Below, in pieces: positions 1 through 9,100 of a stretch of DNA of 64,000 nt; positions within the stretch are counted from its first letter, which is position 1, and the number at the start of each line of letters is the position of its first letter. The DNA comes from Brachybacterium aquaticum. GTDB lineage: Bacteria > Actinomycetota > Actinomycetes > Actinomycetales > Dermabacteraceae. The translations under genes and the position numbers were made by a program. Under the pieces are notes generated by a model. It saw nothing but the letters and a program-made list of their open reading frames with translations. It was not told the DNA's origin and searched no databases. The stretch is taken from assembly GCF_014204755.1 (NCBI RefSeq), contig NZ_JACHLZ010000001.1:2666001-2730000 (forward strand). The letters are read 5' to 3'.

Positions 1-1027
1 GCGTGCCCAGGTCGATCCTGCCCTCCTCGGCCAGGCGGATCACCTCGGGCATGGTGGTGGACGCACGAGCGCCGAAGGTTCCGAGGATGCGCAGCTTGCG
101 GCGCACCACCTTGGCGATGTCCACGTCGAGGGTCTGGCCGGCCGGGGCGATGCCGGCGAGGACGGCGCGGCCGCCGTCGTCCAGCAGATCGACGGCCTGC
201 TGGACGGTCCGCACGGACCCGAGGGCCTCGAAGGCGACGTCGACGCCGTGACCGACGAGGCGCCGGACCTCGTCGGCCGGATCGACGCTGAGCGAGTTGA
301 TGCTGTCGGTCGCGCCGAGCTCGCGCGCGAGCTCGAGCTTCGCGTCGTCGATGTCCACGGCGATGACCCGCTCGGCGCCCGCGGCGCGGGCGAGGTGGAT
401 GATGCTCAGCCCGATGCCGCCGGTGGCGACCACGGCGACGCTCTCGCCGGGCCTCACGTCTGCGACGGTGCGCACGGCGCCGTGGGCGGTGAACAGCGAG
501 CAGCCGAGAATCGCGGCCTCGTGCAGGGGCACGCCGTCCGGCAGCGGGAACACGGCGCGAGCGGGGACGACGCAGGTGCGGGCGTGGCCACCCATGGAGT
601 ACATGGCGATGTCCTCGCCACCGCGGGTGTATCGCGTGGTGCCGTCGTGGAGGTGGCCGGCGAGCCGGTTCTGCTGGAAGAAGGTCTCGCAGAGGTCCTC
701 GAGGCCCTTCTCACAGTGGCGGCATGTGCCGCACGGCATGATGAAGCTGCAGGCCACACGGTCACCCGGGCTGACGTGGGTGACCCCGTCCCCCACGGCC
801 GCGAGGATTCCGGAGACCTCGTGACCGAGCACGGCGGGCGTCGGGAAGGCGACCTCGTCCTTGATGACGTGGAGGTCGGTGTGGCAGACCCCGCAGGCGG
901 CGACGTCGACCAGCACCTCCCCGGGCTTCGGGGCGGCGACGTCGATATGGTCGGCGCGGAGGCGGTCGAGGCCCGGCGTGTCCTCGGCGCCGGCGGCGTC
1001 CAGGACGAAGGCGGGGACGTTCTGCAG
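1..1027 (-). CDS. Zinc-dependent alcohol dehydrogenase (MDR superfamily), partial, 3' end outside window
   Basis: Medium-chain dehydrogenase oxidising alcohols with NAD(P); soluble. The reading shows the catalytic-zinc motif 'CGVCHTDLH', 'GHEVSG', the structural-zinc cluster 'CGTCRHCEKGLEDLC', and a Rossmann segment 'VVATGGIGLSIIHLARAAGA'. The length and motifs resemble the NDMA-/mycothiol-dependent class III group, but I cannot assign a substrate. The protein runs off the left edge after about 342 codons. The N-terminus 'QNVPAFVLDAAGAEDTPGL' is preceded in frame by no ATG, GTG or TTG. A CTG at 1027 with GAGGA about 10 nt upstream is the best start. It lies 70 bp behind the small gene ending at 1098 and is probably co-transcribed with it. 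Confidence 0.85.
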   Translation of the reverse strand, partial: MQNVPAFVLDAAGAEDTPGLDRLRADHIDVAAPKPGEVLVDVAACGVCHTDLHVIKDEVAFPTPAVLGHEVSGILAAVGDGVTHVSPGDRVACSFIMPCGTCRHCEKGLEDLCETFFQQNRLAGHLHDGTTRYTRGGEDIAMYSMGGHARTCVVPARAVFPLPDGVPLHEAAILGCSLFTAHGAVRTVADVRPGESVAVVATGGIGLSIIHLARAAGAERVIAVDIDDAKLELARELGATDSINSLSVDPADEVRRLVGHGVDVAFEALGSVRTVQQAVDLLDDGGRAVLAGIAPAGQTLDVDIAKVVRRKLRILGTFGARASTTMPEVIRLAEEGRIDLGT

Positions 1028-1097
1028 GGTATTGGGGTCCTCGCTCTCTCTGCTCGGCGGTGAGCGGTCAGGGTCGGGGAAGGAGGGGCGGAGGCGG

Positions 1098-1418
1098 TCA
1101 GCCCATGTTCTGGAGGCCGCCGCGCTGGGAGAGCTTCTCGCGGAGGTTCTCGAGGGTGCGGCCGAGGCCTGCGGGGGTCTCCTCCTCCGCGGGCAGCTCG
1201 ACGTAGTTCACGATCGAGCGCATGGTGGCGACGTCGATGCTGGGGGTGCCGGCGGCGAGCAGGATGCCGATCCGCTGGCCGACGAGCTGCTCGAGGTGGT
1301 CGGCCGCGTCCGCTCCGCGTTGCTCGCGCACGGCGTCGAGCCGCTCGCGCAGCTGGCGAGCGGCGATCTCGGAGACGGCGACGGGCTCGGGATGGCCGGC
1401 GACGGTGATCTGTTCCAA
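1098..1418 (-). CDS. Small hypothetical protein (106 aa)
   Basis: I do not recognise a family. From a TTG at 1418 with AGGA 8-9 nt upstream, the product begins 'MEQITVAGHPEPVAVSEIAA'. It is charged and probably helical, with a central 'QRIGILLAAGTPSIDVATMR' stretch, and ends 'LSQRGGLQNMG'. It has no signal peptide or membrane segment. A longer reading to an ATG at 1559 exists, but its extra 47 residues are Pro/Arg-rich and would overlap the kinase gene, so I prefer the TTG. It sits upstream of the alcohol dehydrogenase on the same strand and may be an accessory of that enzyme; that is inference from position only. Confidence 0.55.
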   Translation of the reverse strand: MEQITVAGHPEPVAVSEIAARQLRERLDAVREQRGADAADHLEQLVGQRIGILLAAGTPSIDVATMRSIVNYVELPAEEETPAGLGRTLENLREKLSQRGGLQNMG

Positions 1419-1536
1419 CGGTGGTCCTGACGGTCGAGGAGCCTCGCGCGGCGACTGTGGGCGCGAGGTCGCCGGCCTGCAGTGGCCGACAGTTGCAGGG
1501 TAGCCGGGGTTGCTGGGGCGCGGTGGGTGGGTCCGG

Positions 1537-2508
1537 TCAGTGCGCGATATCCATCCCATGACAGTTATCTACTGTCATGGCCCGGATATCCCTCTTCCGC
1601 GCACGGCCCACCCCCGCACCCCCACCTCCCCGATCCACCCCCGCGGCCCCACCCCGGGACACCCTCACCGCCGCGACCTCCGCCCCCACGCGGATCCGCT
1701 CCTCGATCCCCGCACCCTCGGCGAGCGCGTGCGCATACGCGCCGTGGAACACGTCCCCCGCGGCGAGCGTGTCCACCGCCTCGACCTGCACGGCCGGCAC
1801 CTCGCCGCTCCGCTCCCCCGCCCACCAGCGCACGGGATCGGCGCCGGCGGTCACGACCACCACCTCCGCGCCGCGGCGTCGCAGTTCCGCGGCGGTCTCC
1901 TCGGAGGTCTCCGCGCCGGGCGTGCGGTAGTCGGCGGAGGCGACCACGTCGCTCACGCCGCCCACCAGGTCCTCCATCACGGGCTTCCAGCGTCCCGCAT
2001 CCAGCACCGTCGGCCGTCCATGCACCCGCGCCTCGGCGAGCACGGCCTGGGCGAGGGCGGGGTGGTGGCCGTCGAGCAGCACCACGTCGGCAGGCCCCAC
2101 GAGCTCCCGCACCTGCGCGGGATCGGGCGCCGGGACGACCAGGCCGGCGGCGTCGCCGCCGATCACGGACCGCTCCCCGGTCGTCTCGAGCACGGCGACG
2201 GAGGAGACCGGCGCCGCTTCCACGAGGTCCGGGGCGACGTCCACGACCTCGACGCCCACGCCGCGCAGCTCGGCGGCGATGGTCTCGGCGATCGGCCCGG
2301 TGCCGAGCGCGGTGAGCAGCACGGCCCGCCCGCCCAGGGCGGCGAAAGCGACGGCGGCGTTCGCGGCGGGTCCGCCGGCGGCGACGAACTGGGCGGTGGC
2401 GGTGATCTTCTGGTTCACCCCGGGCGACGCGGGGATGCGGTGGATGACGTCCAGGGTCGCGAGGCCCGCGAACACGCCGCAGGGCCGCGTCGGTGCAGCA
2501 GCGCTCAT
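1537..2508 (-). CDS. PfkB-family carbohydrate/nucleoside kinase
   Basis: Ribokinase-fold kinase of 323 aa that phosphorylates a sugar or nucleoside with ATP. The N-terminal substrate-binding signature 'GGPAANAAVAFAALGG' lies at about residues 45-60. The PfkB signature 2 'DTLAAGDVFHGAYAHAL' carries the catalytic Asp near residue 250. The C-terminal 20 residues after 'GVGRARKRDI' are encoded by the nested palindrome, so the natural end may have been altered. It follows the amidohydrolase by about 50 bp on the same strand and may belong to the purine operon. Substrate unknown. Confidence 0.85.
   Translation of the reverse strand: MSAAAPTRPCGVFAGLATLDVIHRIPASPGVNQKITATAQFVAAGGPAANAAVAFAALGGRAVLLTALGTGPIAETIAAELRGVGVEVVDVAPDLVEAAPVSSVAVLETTGERSVIGGDAAGLVVPAPDPAQVRELVGPADVVLLDGHHPALAQAVLAEARVHGRPTVLDAGRWKPVMEDLVGGVSDVVASADYRTPGAETSEETAAELRRRGAEVVVVTAGADPVRWWAGERSGEVPAVQVEAVDTLAAGDVFHGAYAHALAEGAGIEERIRVGAEVAAVRVSRGGAAGVDRGGGGAGVGRARKRDIRAMTVDNCHGMDIAH
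1546..1590. promoter_or_regulatory. Nested inverted repeat, probable operator
   Basis: CATGACAGT (1557-1565) and ACTGTCATG (1571-1579) form a perfect 9-bp inverted repeat around TATCT. It is enclosed by GATATCC (1546-1552) and GGATATC (1584-1590). The arms are AT-rich for this genome and no T-tract follows, so it looks more like a dimeric-regulator site than a terminator. It overlaps the last codons of the PfkB gene and lies about 130 bp upstream of the TTG start of the small gene that precedes the alcohol dehydrogenase. Confidence 0.5.
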
Positions 2509-2561
2509 GGGCTCAGTGTTCCAGGCCCCGTCGGCCGCCCCACCTCATCACCCGAACCCCC

Positions 2562-3929
2562 TCACCCCAGCGCCGCCGCCTGCAGCCGCTCGGCCGACCG
2601 CCGATGCGCGCACAGCATCTCGCCGAGCGCGGGTGCGACCGGCTCCCCATCCCTCACCAGCGCCTTTCCGGCGACGAGCGTGTGCCAGGCGCGGGCGGGA
2701 CCGGTGCGCAGCCAGCCCTCGACGGGGTCGGTGAGGGCGCCGGCGAGCGCGACGGGATGGGTCTCCCACACCACGAGGTCCGCACAGGCGCCGGGACGCA
2801 GATGCCCGATCTCGTCCTCCCAGCCGAGGCACGCCGCGCTCCCGCGGGTCGCGAGATCCAGGGCGTCGCGGGCCTGCATGGAGGCGGGGCCGTTGCGGAG
2901 CCTGCCGAGCAGGAGGGCGTTGCGGGTCTCCATCCACAGCGAGGCGCTGTCGGTGGAGGCGGAGCCGTCGCAGCCGAGCCCCACGGTCATCCCGAGCTCC
3001 TTCCAGCGCAGAGCGTCCATGGTGCCGTGGCCGATCATCATGTTGGAGCTCGGGCACTGGGTGGCGGAGACGCCGGCGCGGCCGAGCCGCGCGACCTCGG
3101 TTTCGCTGGGGTAGATGAAGTGGGCGAGCCAGGTGCGCTCCCCCGCCCAGCCCACCCGCTCGAGGTACTCGGCGGGGCGGCAGCCATACACCTCGGCGCA
3201 GTAGTCGTCCTCGTCGTGGTCCTCGGCGAGGTGGGTGTGCAGGCGCACGCCGGTGCGCGCGGACAGCTCGGCGGAGGAGACCATGATCCGCTCGGACACG
3301 GAGAACGGGGAGCACGGGGCGAGGGCGATCCGAATCATCGCGCCGGGAGCCGGGTCGTGGTGGGCGGCGATGACTGCTTCGGCGTCGGCCATGATCGCGT
3401 CGTGGTCCTGGACGACGGAGGCCGGGGGCAGGCCGCCGTCCTCGACGGAGCGGGTCATGGAGCCGCGGGTGGCGACGAACCGCATCCCGACCTCGCGGGC
3501 GGCGCGCACCTGGGCGTCGACGAAGCCGGGGCGGGGGTGGACGTAGAGGTGGTCGGAGCTGGTGGTGCAGCCGCCCATCAGCAGCTCGATCATCGCGATG
3601 TAGGTGGAGATCTCGATGTCGTCGACGTCCAGCTGCGCCCACACCGGGTACAGCGCGGTCAGCCAGTCGAACAGGGACCCGTTGATCGCCGGGGCGTAGG
3701 CGCGGGTGAGGTTCTGGTACATGTGGTGGTGGGTGTTGATGAGCCCCGGGGTGACCAGGCGCCCGCAGGCGTCGATCCGCTCGGCCGCCTCGGGGGCGGG
3801 CTCGTCGGCCGCGCCGACGGCGGCGACCCGCCCGGCGGTGAGCGCGATCCAGCCGCCGGGCAGCTCGCGCCCGCGGTCCACGACCAGGTGCGCGGAGTGG
3901 ATCAGGGTGTCGCACGGGGCGTGGGGCAT
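2562..3929 (-). CDS. 8-oxoguanine deaminase-type amidohydrolase
   Basis: Metal-dependent amidohydrolase (455 aa) of the TrzN/AtzB/8-oxoguanine deaminase branch. It is expected to deaminate an oxidised purine, such as 8-oxoguanine to urate. The metal motif is 'INTHHHMYQNLTRAYAP' (His 67 and 69). 'HTHLAEDHDEDDYC' supplies the next His/Glu ligands, and 'LGCDGSASTDSASLW' the conserved Asp. The 'NGSLFDWLTALYPVWAQLD' region is typical of this subfamily. Start ATG at 3929 has AGGAG nearby. It lies 106 bp after the FAD subunit in the same direction, downstream of an ABC importer, which suggests purine salvage for nitrogen. The exact substrate is inferred from family resemblance. Confidence 0.85.
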   Translation of the reverse strand: MPHAPCDTLIHSAHLVVDRGRELPGGWIALTAGRVAAVGAADEPAPEAAERIDACGRLVTPGLINTHHHMYQNLTRAYAPAINGSLFDWLTALYPVWAQLDVDDIEISTYIAMIELLMGGCTTSSDHLYVHPRPGFVDAQVRAAREVGMRFVATRGSMTRSVEDGGLPPASVVQDHDAIMADAEAVIAAHHDPAPGAMIRIALAPCSPFSVSERIMVSSAELSARTGVRLHTHLAEDHDEDDYCAEVYGCRPAEYLERVGWAGERTWLAHFIYPSETEVARLGRAGVSATQCPSSNMMIGHGTMDALRWKELGMTVGLGCDGSASTDSASLWMETRNALLLGRLRNGPASMQARDALDLATRGSAACLGWEDEIGHLRPGACADLVVWETHPVALAGALTDPVEGWLRTGPARAWHTLVAGKALVRDGEPVAPALGEMLCAHRRSAERLQAAALG

Positions 3930-4035
3930 GAGGGGTCTCCTGGGGGTCGGGTCGTTCGGGGGTCGGCCGACGGGGTCGTGCGGGGCCGGGGCGTCGCGGG
4001 ACGACGCGCGCCGAGGTGCCCCGGCAGCTGCCCGT

Positions 4036-4971
4036 TCAGCGCAGGTGCCCGCCCGCGCCCTCGAGCGGATGCGCCGCCTCCCGCACCGGGGCGGGCGGGG
4101 CGCTGAGCTCGGCGACGATCTCCTGGGCGAGCAGCACGGACATGTCGCGCCGCCACTCGGGCAGGCCGTGGATGTCGTCGTGGAGGAGCCGGGCCGGCAG
4201 CGCAGCCTCCACCCGTCCCGCCACCTCCGCCTCCCCGGCGCCGAGCGGCACCTCGAGCTGCACGGGCCTCACGGTCGCGGCGGTGATCGTCAGGCGCAGG
4301 CGTCCATCGCCCAGGTCGCGGCCGATGAGCAGTGCGCCGGAGCGGCCCAGGTTCGACAGGGACAGCCGCCGGAACGCCGCCCGGGACTCGAGGGCGGCGC
4401 GCGGGATAAGGAAGGAGCGGATCAGCTCCCCGCGGCCGAGCACGGTGCGGCCGTCGCCGATCACGAGCTGCGCGACTGGGACGCGGCGCGCGCCGCCGCC
4501 CGGGGCCCACAGCAGCGCGTCGGCGTCGAGGCCTGCGAGCAGAGAGGTCATGGGCCCGGCGGGCAGGGCGGTGGCGACGTTGCCGCCCACGGTGGAGGTG
4601 TTCCAGATCTTGAAGGAGGCGACGAACGCGTCGCAGCACGGGCGGATGAGCGCGGTGGCGGGCCACTCCTCGGCGCTCGGGAACCCGCCTGCCCGTGCCT
4701 GCGCAGTCGTGCCGGGGCGGAGCACGCCATAGGGCGCCTCGCTGCCGGGGAGGGCGTAGAGCTGGGCGATGGTGCAGGTCGCGGAGATCTCGAGGCTGCT
4801 CTCCCACAGCTCCCACGGCTCCCAGTCGGCACTGCGCAGGTCGAGCAGGCGGCGCAGGCGGTCGCTGCCGTAGGAGAACAGGACCGTGCCGCCGCCGAGC
4901 CAGGCGTCCCCGTCGCGGAAGTCGTCGGGATCGGCGGTGGCGAGCACCTCCTCGACGGTCGAGAGGTCCAC
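4036..4971 (-). CDS. Xanthine dehydrogenase-family FAD-binding subunit
   Basis: Medium (FAD) subunit of a molybdenum hydroxylase (311 aa). The FAD loops appear as 'LGGGTVLFSYGSDRLRRLL' near the N-terminus and 'IWNTSTVGGNVATALPAG' around residues 130-147. A CO-dehydrogenase flavoprotein C-terminal domain follows. I start at GTG 4971 ('MDLSTVEEVLATADPDDF'), 4 nt after the permease stop, which implies translational coupling. The longer ATG reading overlaps the permease with Ser/Cys-rich shadow sequence. The molybdenum subunit of this family survives only as a fragment at 9.9-11.05 kb, and no [2Fe-2S] subunit is in the window, so this gene may be orphaned or served by partners elsewhere. Confidence 0.85.
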   Translation of the reverse strand: MDLSTVEEVLATADPDDFRDGDAWLGGGTVLFSYGSDRLRRLLDLRSADWEPWELWESSLEISATCTIAQLYALPGSEAPYGVLRPGTTAQARAGGFPSAEEWPATALIRPCCDAFVASFKIWNTSTVGGNVATALPAGPMTSLLAGLDADALLWAPGGGARRVPVAQLVIGDGRTVLGRGELIRSFLIPRAALESRAAFRRLSLSNLGRSGALLIGRDLGDGRLRLTITAATVRPVQLEVPLGAGEAEVAGRVEAALPARLLHDDIHGLPEWRRDMSVLLAQEIVAELSAPPAPVREAAHPLEGAGGHLR

Positions 4972-4975
4972 GGGC

Positions 4976-5764
4976 TCAGACCGTCTGGCCCATGCGGCGC
5001 AGCACGAGCCGCTCGAGCACGGAGACGATGCCGTAGAGGAGCAGGGATGCGGCGGTGACGACCACGACCGACGCCCACACGCTCTCGTAGCGGGCACGGG
5101 AGACATCCGAGACGATCTGGTAGCCGATGCCCTGGCCTGTGGCGAGCCATTCGGCCAGCAGCGCGCCGGTGAGCGCGCCCGGGATCGAGATGCGCAGCGC
5201 GGTGAAGAAGGCGGGCAGCGAGGCGGGCAGGGCGACCTTGCGGAACGCGGCGACCTTGGAGCCTCCGAACACGGAGACCACGTCCACCATCGCCGGGGAC
5301 GCGGAGCGCAGCCCGAGCACGATGGTGACCAGTGCCGGGAACAGCACCACGATCCCGCCCATCGCGGCGACGGTAGCGGTGCCGCGGCCGAAGATCAGGA
5401 TGAGGATCGGGGCCATGGCGACCAGCGGCACGGAGCGCAGCAGCATCGCGATGGGCAGCAGCGCGTCCTCCACGCCGCGGATCAGGGTGAATGCCGCCGC
5501 GGCGACCAGCGCCAGGGCGAGCCCGGCGACGAAGCCGATCGCCGCATCGGCGAGGGTGATGGTGAGGTTGTCCGCGACGGCGGCGCGGTGGGCGGCGGCG
5601 TCCTCGTCGAGCGCCAGGTAGCCGAACACGTCCAGCGGGCCCTTGCCGATGAAGCTGGAGACGTCCAGGAGGCGCAGGCCACCGGCCCAGATCGCGAGAA
5701 CCACGGCGAGGGAGATCGCGACGCCGAGGGTGGAGCGGGAGAGGGACTTCAGGGCGTGGGTCAT
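4976..5764 (-). CDS. ABC transporter permease (BPD inner-membrane component)
   Basis: Integral membrane permease (262 aa) of the SsuC/TauC/ThiX type. It has a first membrane segment at about residues 12-30, a periplasmic loop, then a helical core. The cytoplasmic EAA-type loop reads 'SASPAMVDVVSVFGGSKVAAFRKVALPASLP', cut here into 'VVSVFGGSKVAAFRKV' and what follows. The ATG at 5764 overlaps the stop of the second permease by one base (TGATG), so the two are translationally coupled and probably form a heterodimer. Neighbours include an ATPase, a lipoprotein and purine enzymes, which suggests uptake of a purine or allantoin-like nitrogen compound. Confidence 0.88.
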   Translation of the reverse strand: MTHALKSLSRSTLGVAISLAVVLAIWAGGLRLLDVSSFIGKGPLDVFGYLALDEDAAAHRAAVADNLTITLADAAIGFVAGLALALVAAAAFTLIRGVEDALLPIAMLLRSVPLVAMAPILILIFGRGTATVAAMGGIVVLFPALVTIVLGLRSASPAMVDVVSVFGGSKVAAFRKVALPASLPAFFTALRISIPGALTGALLAEWLATGQGIGYQIVSDVSRARYESVWASVVVVTAASLLLYGIVSVLERLVLRRMGQTV

Positions 5765-6630
5765 CAGGACCTGCCTCCTTCGGTGCCGGCGGCCCAGGGG
5801 GTCGCGAAGCGGGCGAGGAGCGCGAGGGCGGCGAAGGCGCCGCCGGCGAGGAGCCCGCACACGAGGGCGACGCCCCACACGCGCTCGATCTCGAGGGACT
5901 GCTGGGCGTTGACCATCGCCGGCCCCAGCCCGCGGTCCACGCCGCCGACGTACTCGCCGAGCACCGCGCCGAGCAGCGCGCCGGGCGCGGCGATCTTCAG
6001 GGAGTTCAGGACGCTGGGCAGGGCGGAGATGATCTGGACCTTGCGCAGCTGGGTGAGGCGGGTGCCGCCGTACACGGTGATGACGTCCAGCGCCGCCTTG
6101 TCGGCGCTGCGCAGGCCCAGGATGGAGCCGACCAGGGTCGTGAAGAACACCGACAGGGCGGCGAGGACCACGGCGGTGCCGGAGGGGGCGCCGGAGGTGG
6201 GCGGGCCGAGGACGATGAAGATGATCGGGCCGATCGCGACCAGCGGCAGGCAGTAGCTGATCACGCCGAGCTGGGTGATGATCCGCTCGAGCGCGGGCAC
6301 CACCATCACCACTCCGGCGAGCAGCAGGGCCAGCGCGTTCCCGGCCAGGTAGCCGAGGCCGGCCTCGGCAAGGGTGACGGAGGCGTTGCGGGAGTAGTAG
6401 CTCCATCCGTCGGCCGCGAACTGGGCGACGATGGCGCCGGGGGTGGGGATCGCGCCGCCCTGGGCGGCGCCCGCCCCGGACAGGACGGTCGCGGCGAGCA
6501 GCCACCACACGGCGATGACGCCGAGCGTGCCGAGCGCGCCGAGGGCCCAGCGGGGCAACGGCCTTCGCGGCCGACGGGGCGGGGCGGCGGGGGCGGGGTT
6601 CTTCTCCGCGGCGGCGGTCGAGGTGGTCAT
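5764..6630 (-). CDS. ABC transporter permease (BPD inner-membrane component)
   Basis: Second permease of the importer (288 aa). It has a basic Pro/Ala-rich N-terminus of about 25 residues, then 'WALGALGTLGVIAVWWLLAA' as the first helix and roughly five more segments. The EAA-like coupling loop is 'DVITVYGGTRLTQLRKVQI'. It is paralogous to the downstream permease and overlaps it by one base. It starts 21 bp after the ATPase stop. The transport pair is typical of nitrate/taurine/pyrimidine-type importers with NMT1-like binding proteins; the ligand cannot be read from the sequence. Confidence 0.88.
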   Translation of the reverse strand: MTTSTAAAEKNPAPAAPPRRPRRPLPRWALGALGTLGVIAVWWLLAATVLSGAGAAQGGAIPTPGAIVAQFAADGWSYYSRNASVTLAEAGLGYLAGNALALLLAGVVMVVPALERIITQLGVISYCLPLVAIGPIIFIVLGPPTSGAPSGTAVVLAALSVFFTTLVGSILGLRSADKAALDVITVYGGTRLTQLRKVQIISALPSVLNSLKIAAPGALLGAVLGEYVGGVDRGLGPAMVNAQQSLEIERVWGVALVCGLLAGGAFAALALLARFATPWAAGTEGGRS

Positions 6631-6651
6631 GGGGTGCGTCTCCGTCCCGTC

Positions 6652-7485
<834 letters not shown>

Positions 7486-7551
7486 TCTGGTGCCCTTTCG
7501 GGGGTGCCGGATCAGGGGTGGCGGTGCTAGCGGGCCAGTGCGTGGGAGGGG

Positions 7552-8640
7552 TCAGGCGGGGAGCAGGTCGGGGTTCTCCTCGTAGACCTCCTGCAGCAGG
7601 GTCGGGTCGAAGAAGGAGGCCTGGTCGACCTCGTGCCCCGCGAGCGCGAGGAGCTCGATGTTCTTCGCGGCGAGCTCGTCGGAGATGGTGAACAGGCCGT
7701 TCGCGTCGGTCTCGTCGCTGACCACGAGCTGGTTCTGGGCCTCGGCCTGGCGCTGCTCCTTCTCGGGGTCGAGCCCCAGGTCCGCGCCGTACTCCTCGTA
7801 GGCCAGGCGCGCGGACTCCTCGGGATCGGCGAGGGCGTCCTTCCAGCCGCGCACGGTGGCGGCGAGGAAGCCCTTCAGCTCCTCGCGCCGTTCGGCGACG
7901 TTCTGGAGGGTGGTGACGAAGGCGCCGGAGACGAAGGGCAGGCCGTTGTCGGCCAGCGGCAGGTTCACAGCCTCGAGCCCGGCGAGGGAGACGGTGATCG
8001 CCTCGTTGGTCAGGGTGCAGATCTGGCCGTCGACCTCGCCGTTGATCAGCGGCTGGGGGTCGAACTGGACGGTGACCCGCTCGACGTCCGCCGGGTCGAT
8101 GCCGTTGACCTCGAGGAGCGCGTCGAACAGGACCTCGTTGGTGCCGGTGGCGACGCCGATCCGCTTGCCGACGAGGTCGGCGGGGGTGGTGATGGGGGTG
8201 GCGGAGGTGGAGCAGATGGTGAAGGGGTTGCGCTGGAACTTCGCACCGAGCAGCACCAGCGGCGCCTCCTCCCCCGCGACCATCGACCCGGCCGCCAGCG
8301 GGGTCGTCATCCCGACCAGTGCCGAGTTGGACAGCACCATCGCCTCCGAGGAGGTCCCGGAGGGGCCGCCGGGGATGAGGGTGACCTCCTCGAAGCCGGC
8401 GTCGGTGTAGTAGCCGCGGGAGTCCGCGAAGTACTCGCCGGCGAACTCAGTGGTGCGGATCCAGTTCTGGTTCACCTCGAGGGTGCCGAGGCTGCCGCCC
8501 GCGCTCGCGCCGTCGGCCGACCCGGAGCAGCCCGCGAGGGCGAGGGCGGGGGCGGCGAGCGCGCCGGCAAGCAGCAGTCGGCGGGAGGGCGCGGCGGTGA
8601 CTCCGGGGAGCGCGGCGGGTGCGGCAGGACGGCGGTTCAT
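7552..8640 (-). CDS. ABC transporter substrate-binding lipoprotein (NMT1/SsuA-like)
   Basis: Secreted lipid-anchored binding protein (362 aa) and the first gene of the importer operon. The N-terminus is a signal with twin Arg ('SRRLLLAGALAAPALALAGC'), with lipobox LAGC and Cys at about residue 38. The mature part fits the NMT1-like type II fold, e.g. 'ADLVGKRIGVATGTNEVLFDALLEVNGIDPADV' (segment 'GKRIGVATGTNEVLF'). The ligand is probably a nitrogen heterocycle, inferred from the neighbouring deaminases and the GlnR-type box upstream of this gene. Confidence 0.88.
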   Translation of the reverse strand: MNRRPAAPAALPGVTAAPSRRLLLAGALAAPALALAGCSGSADGASAGGSLGTLEVNQNWIRTTEFAGEYFADSRGYYTDAGFEEVTLIPGGPSGTSSEAMVLSNSALVGMTTPLAAGSMVAGEEAPLVLLGAKFQRNPFTICSTSATPITTPADLVGKRIGVATGTNEVLFDALLEVNGIDPADVERVTVQFDPQPLINGEVDGQICTLTNEAITVSLAGLEAVNLPLADNGLPFVSGAFVTTLQNVAERREELKGFLAATVRGWKDALADPEESARLAYEEYGADLGLDPEKEQRQAEAQNQLVVSDETDANGLFTISDELAAKNIELLALAGHEVDQASFFDPTLLQEVYEENPDLLPA

Positions 8641-9100
8641 CGAGGGCGCTTCTTTCCACTGGTTCTCGTCCGCGCGGTGGTCCTGCGCGGTATCGGGGAC
8701 CGTGCGGCGCGTGGGGTCCGGGGCGGCCGACGGGGGCCGCGACCGGGCTGCGCAGGAGCTCCTGCGCAGCGAGTGCTCCGCAACAGGTCATCCGATGGCG
8801 GCCACGCTATGGAACGGCTGTTTCGCAAGCGGTGCGCTCCTGTTTCGGGGGCGTAACACGGGGCCCGGGCAGGTCTCGGCCAGGTCTCGGACGGGTCTCA
8901 GCGCGGTCGCGGGATTGACCCGGGATCGACCTGGGCGGAGCTCGCCACGATCTCGTGCCTCACCGAAACACCGTCGACACATCCCGCGCCTAGCCTGGCC
9001 GCGGTCGGAGGGACGGATCGGCTCCCGCCCCTCCGACCACCCCACGCACCCACTCACCAGGCCGTCACCACCACGGCCCGCGCTCCGCCGGGAGGCACCC
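8641..9100. other. 460-bp divergent intergenic region
   Basis: This region separates the minus-strand importer operon from the plus-strand deaminase. No plausible gene is seen in either strand; long readings here are shadows rich in Arg and Pro. It holds the tandem GlnR-type half-sites (8820-8857) and a well-placed GGAGG at 9091-9095 for the deaminase. The segment 8750-8780 contains a small inverted repeat around GGAGCTCCTGCGCAG. Confidence 0.5.
8820..8857. promoter_or_regulatory. Tandem GlnR-type boxes in front of the purine importer
   Basis: GTTTC-n6-GTAAC at 8842-8857 is the exact reverse complement of the actinobacterial GlnR consensus gTnAC-n6-GaAAC. A second GTTTC begins at 8820, 22 bp away, with a degenerate partner GGTGC six bases on. 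A 22-bp repeat period is what is described for GlnR a/b-site pairs. The site lies about 180-220 bp upstream of the binding-protein start, and glnR itself is in this window, so nitrogen control of the importer and/or the divergent deaminase is a strong inference. Confidence 0.6.

Noticed and set aside
248-1063. Long plus-strand open readings across the purine island and many similar ones elsewhere
   Set aside because: They are Ala/Gly/Arg-rich shadows opposite clear minus-strand enzymes and have no family motifs.
4036-5106. ATG 5106 start for the FAD subunit
   Set aside because: It would overlap the permease for 130 bp with Ser/Cys/Trp-rich shadow sequence; GTG 4971 is coupled to the permease stop.
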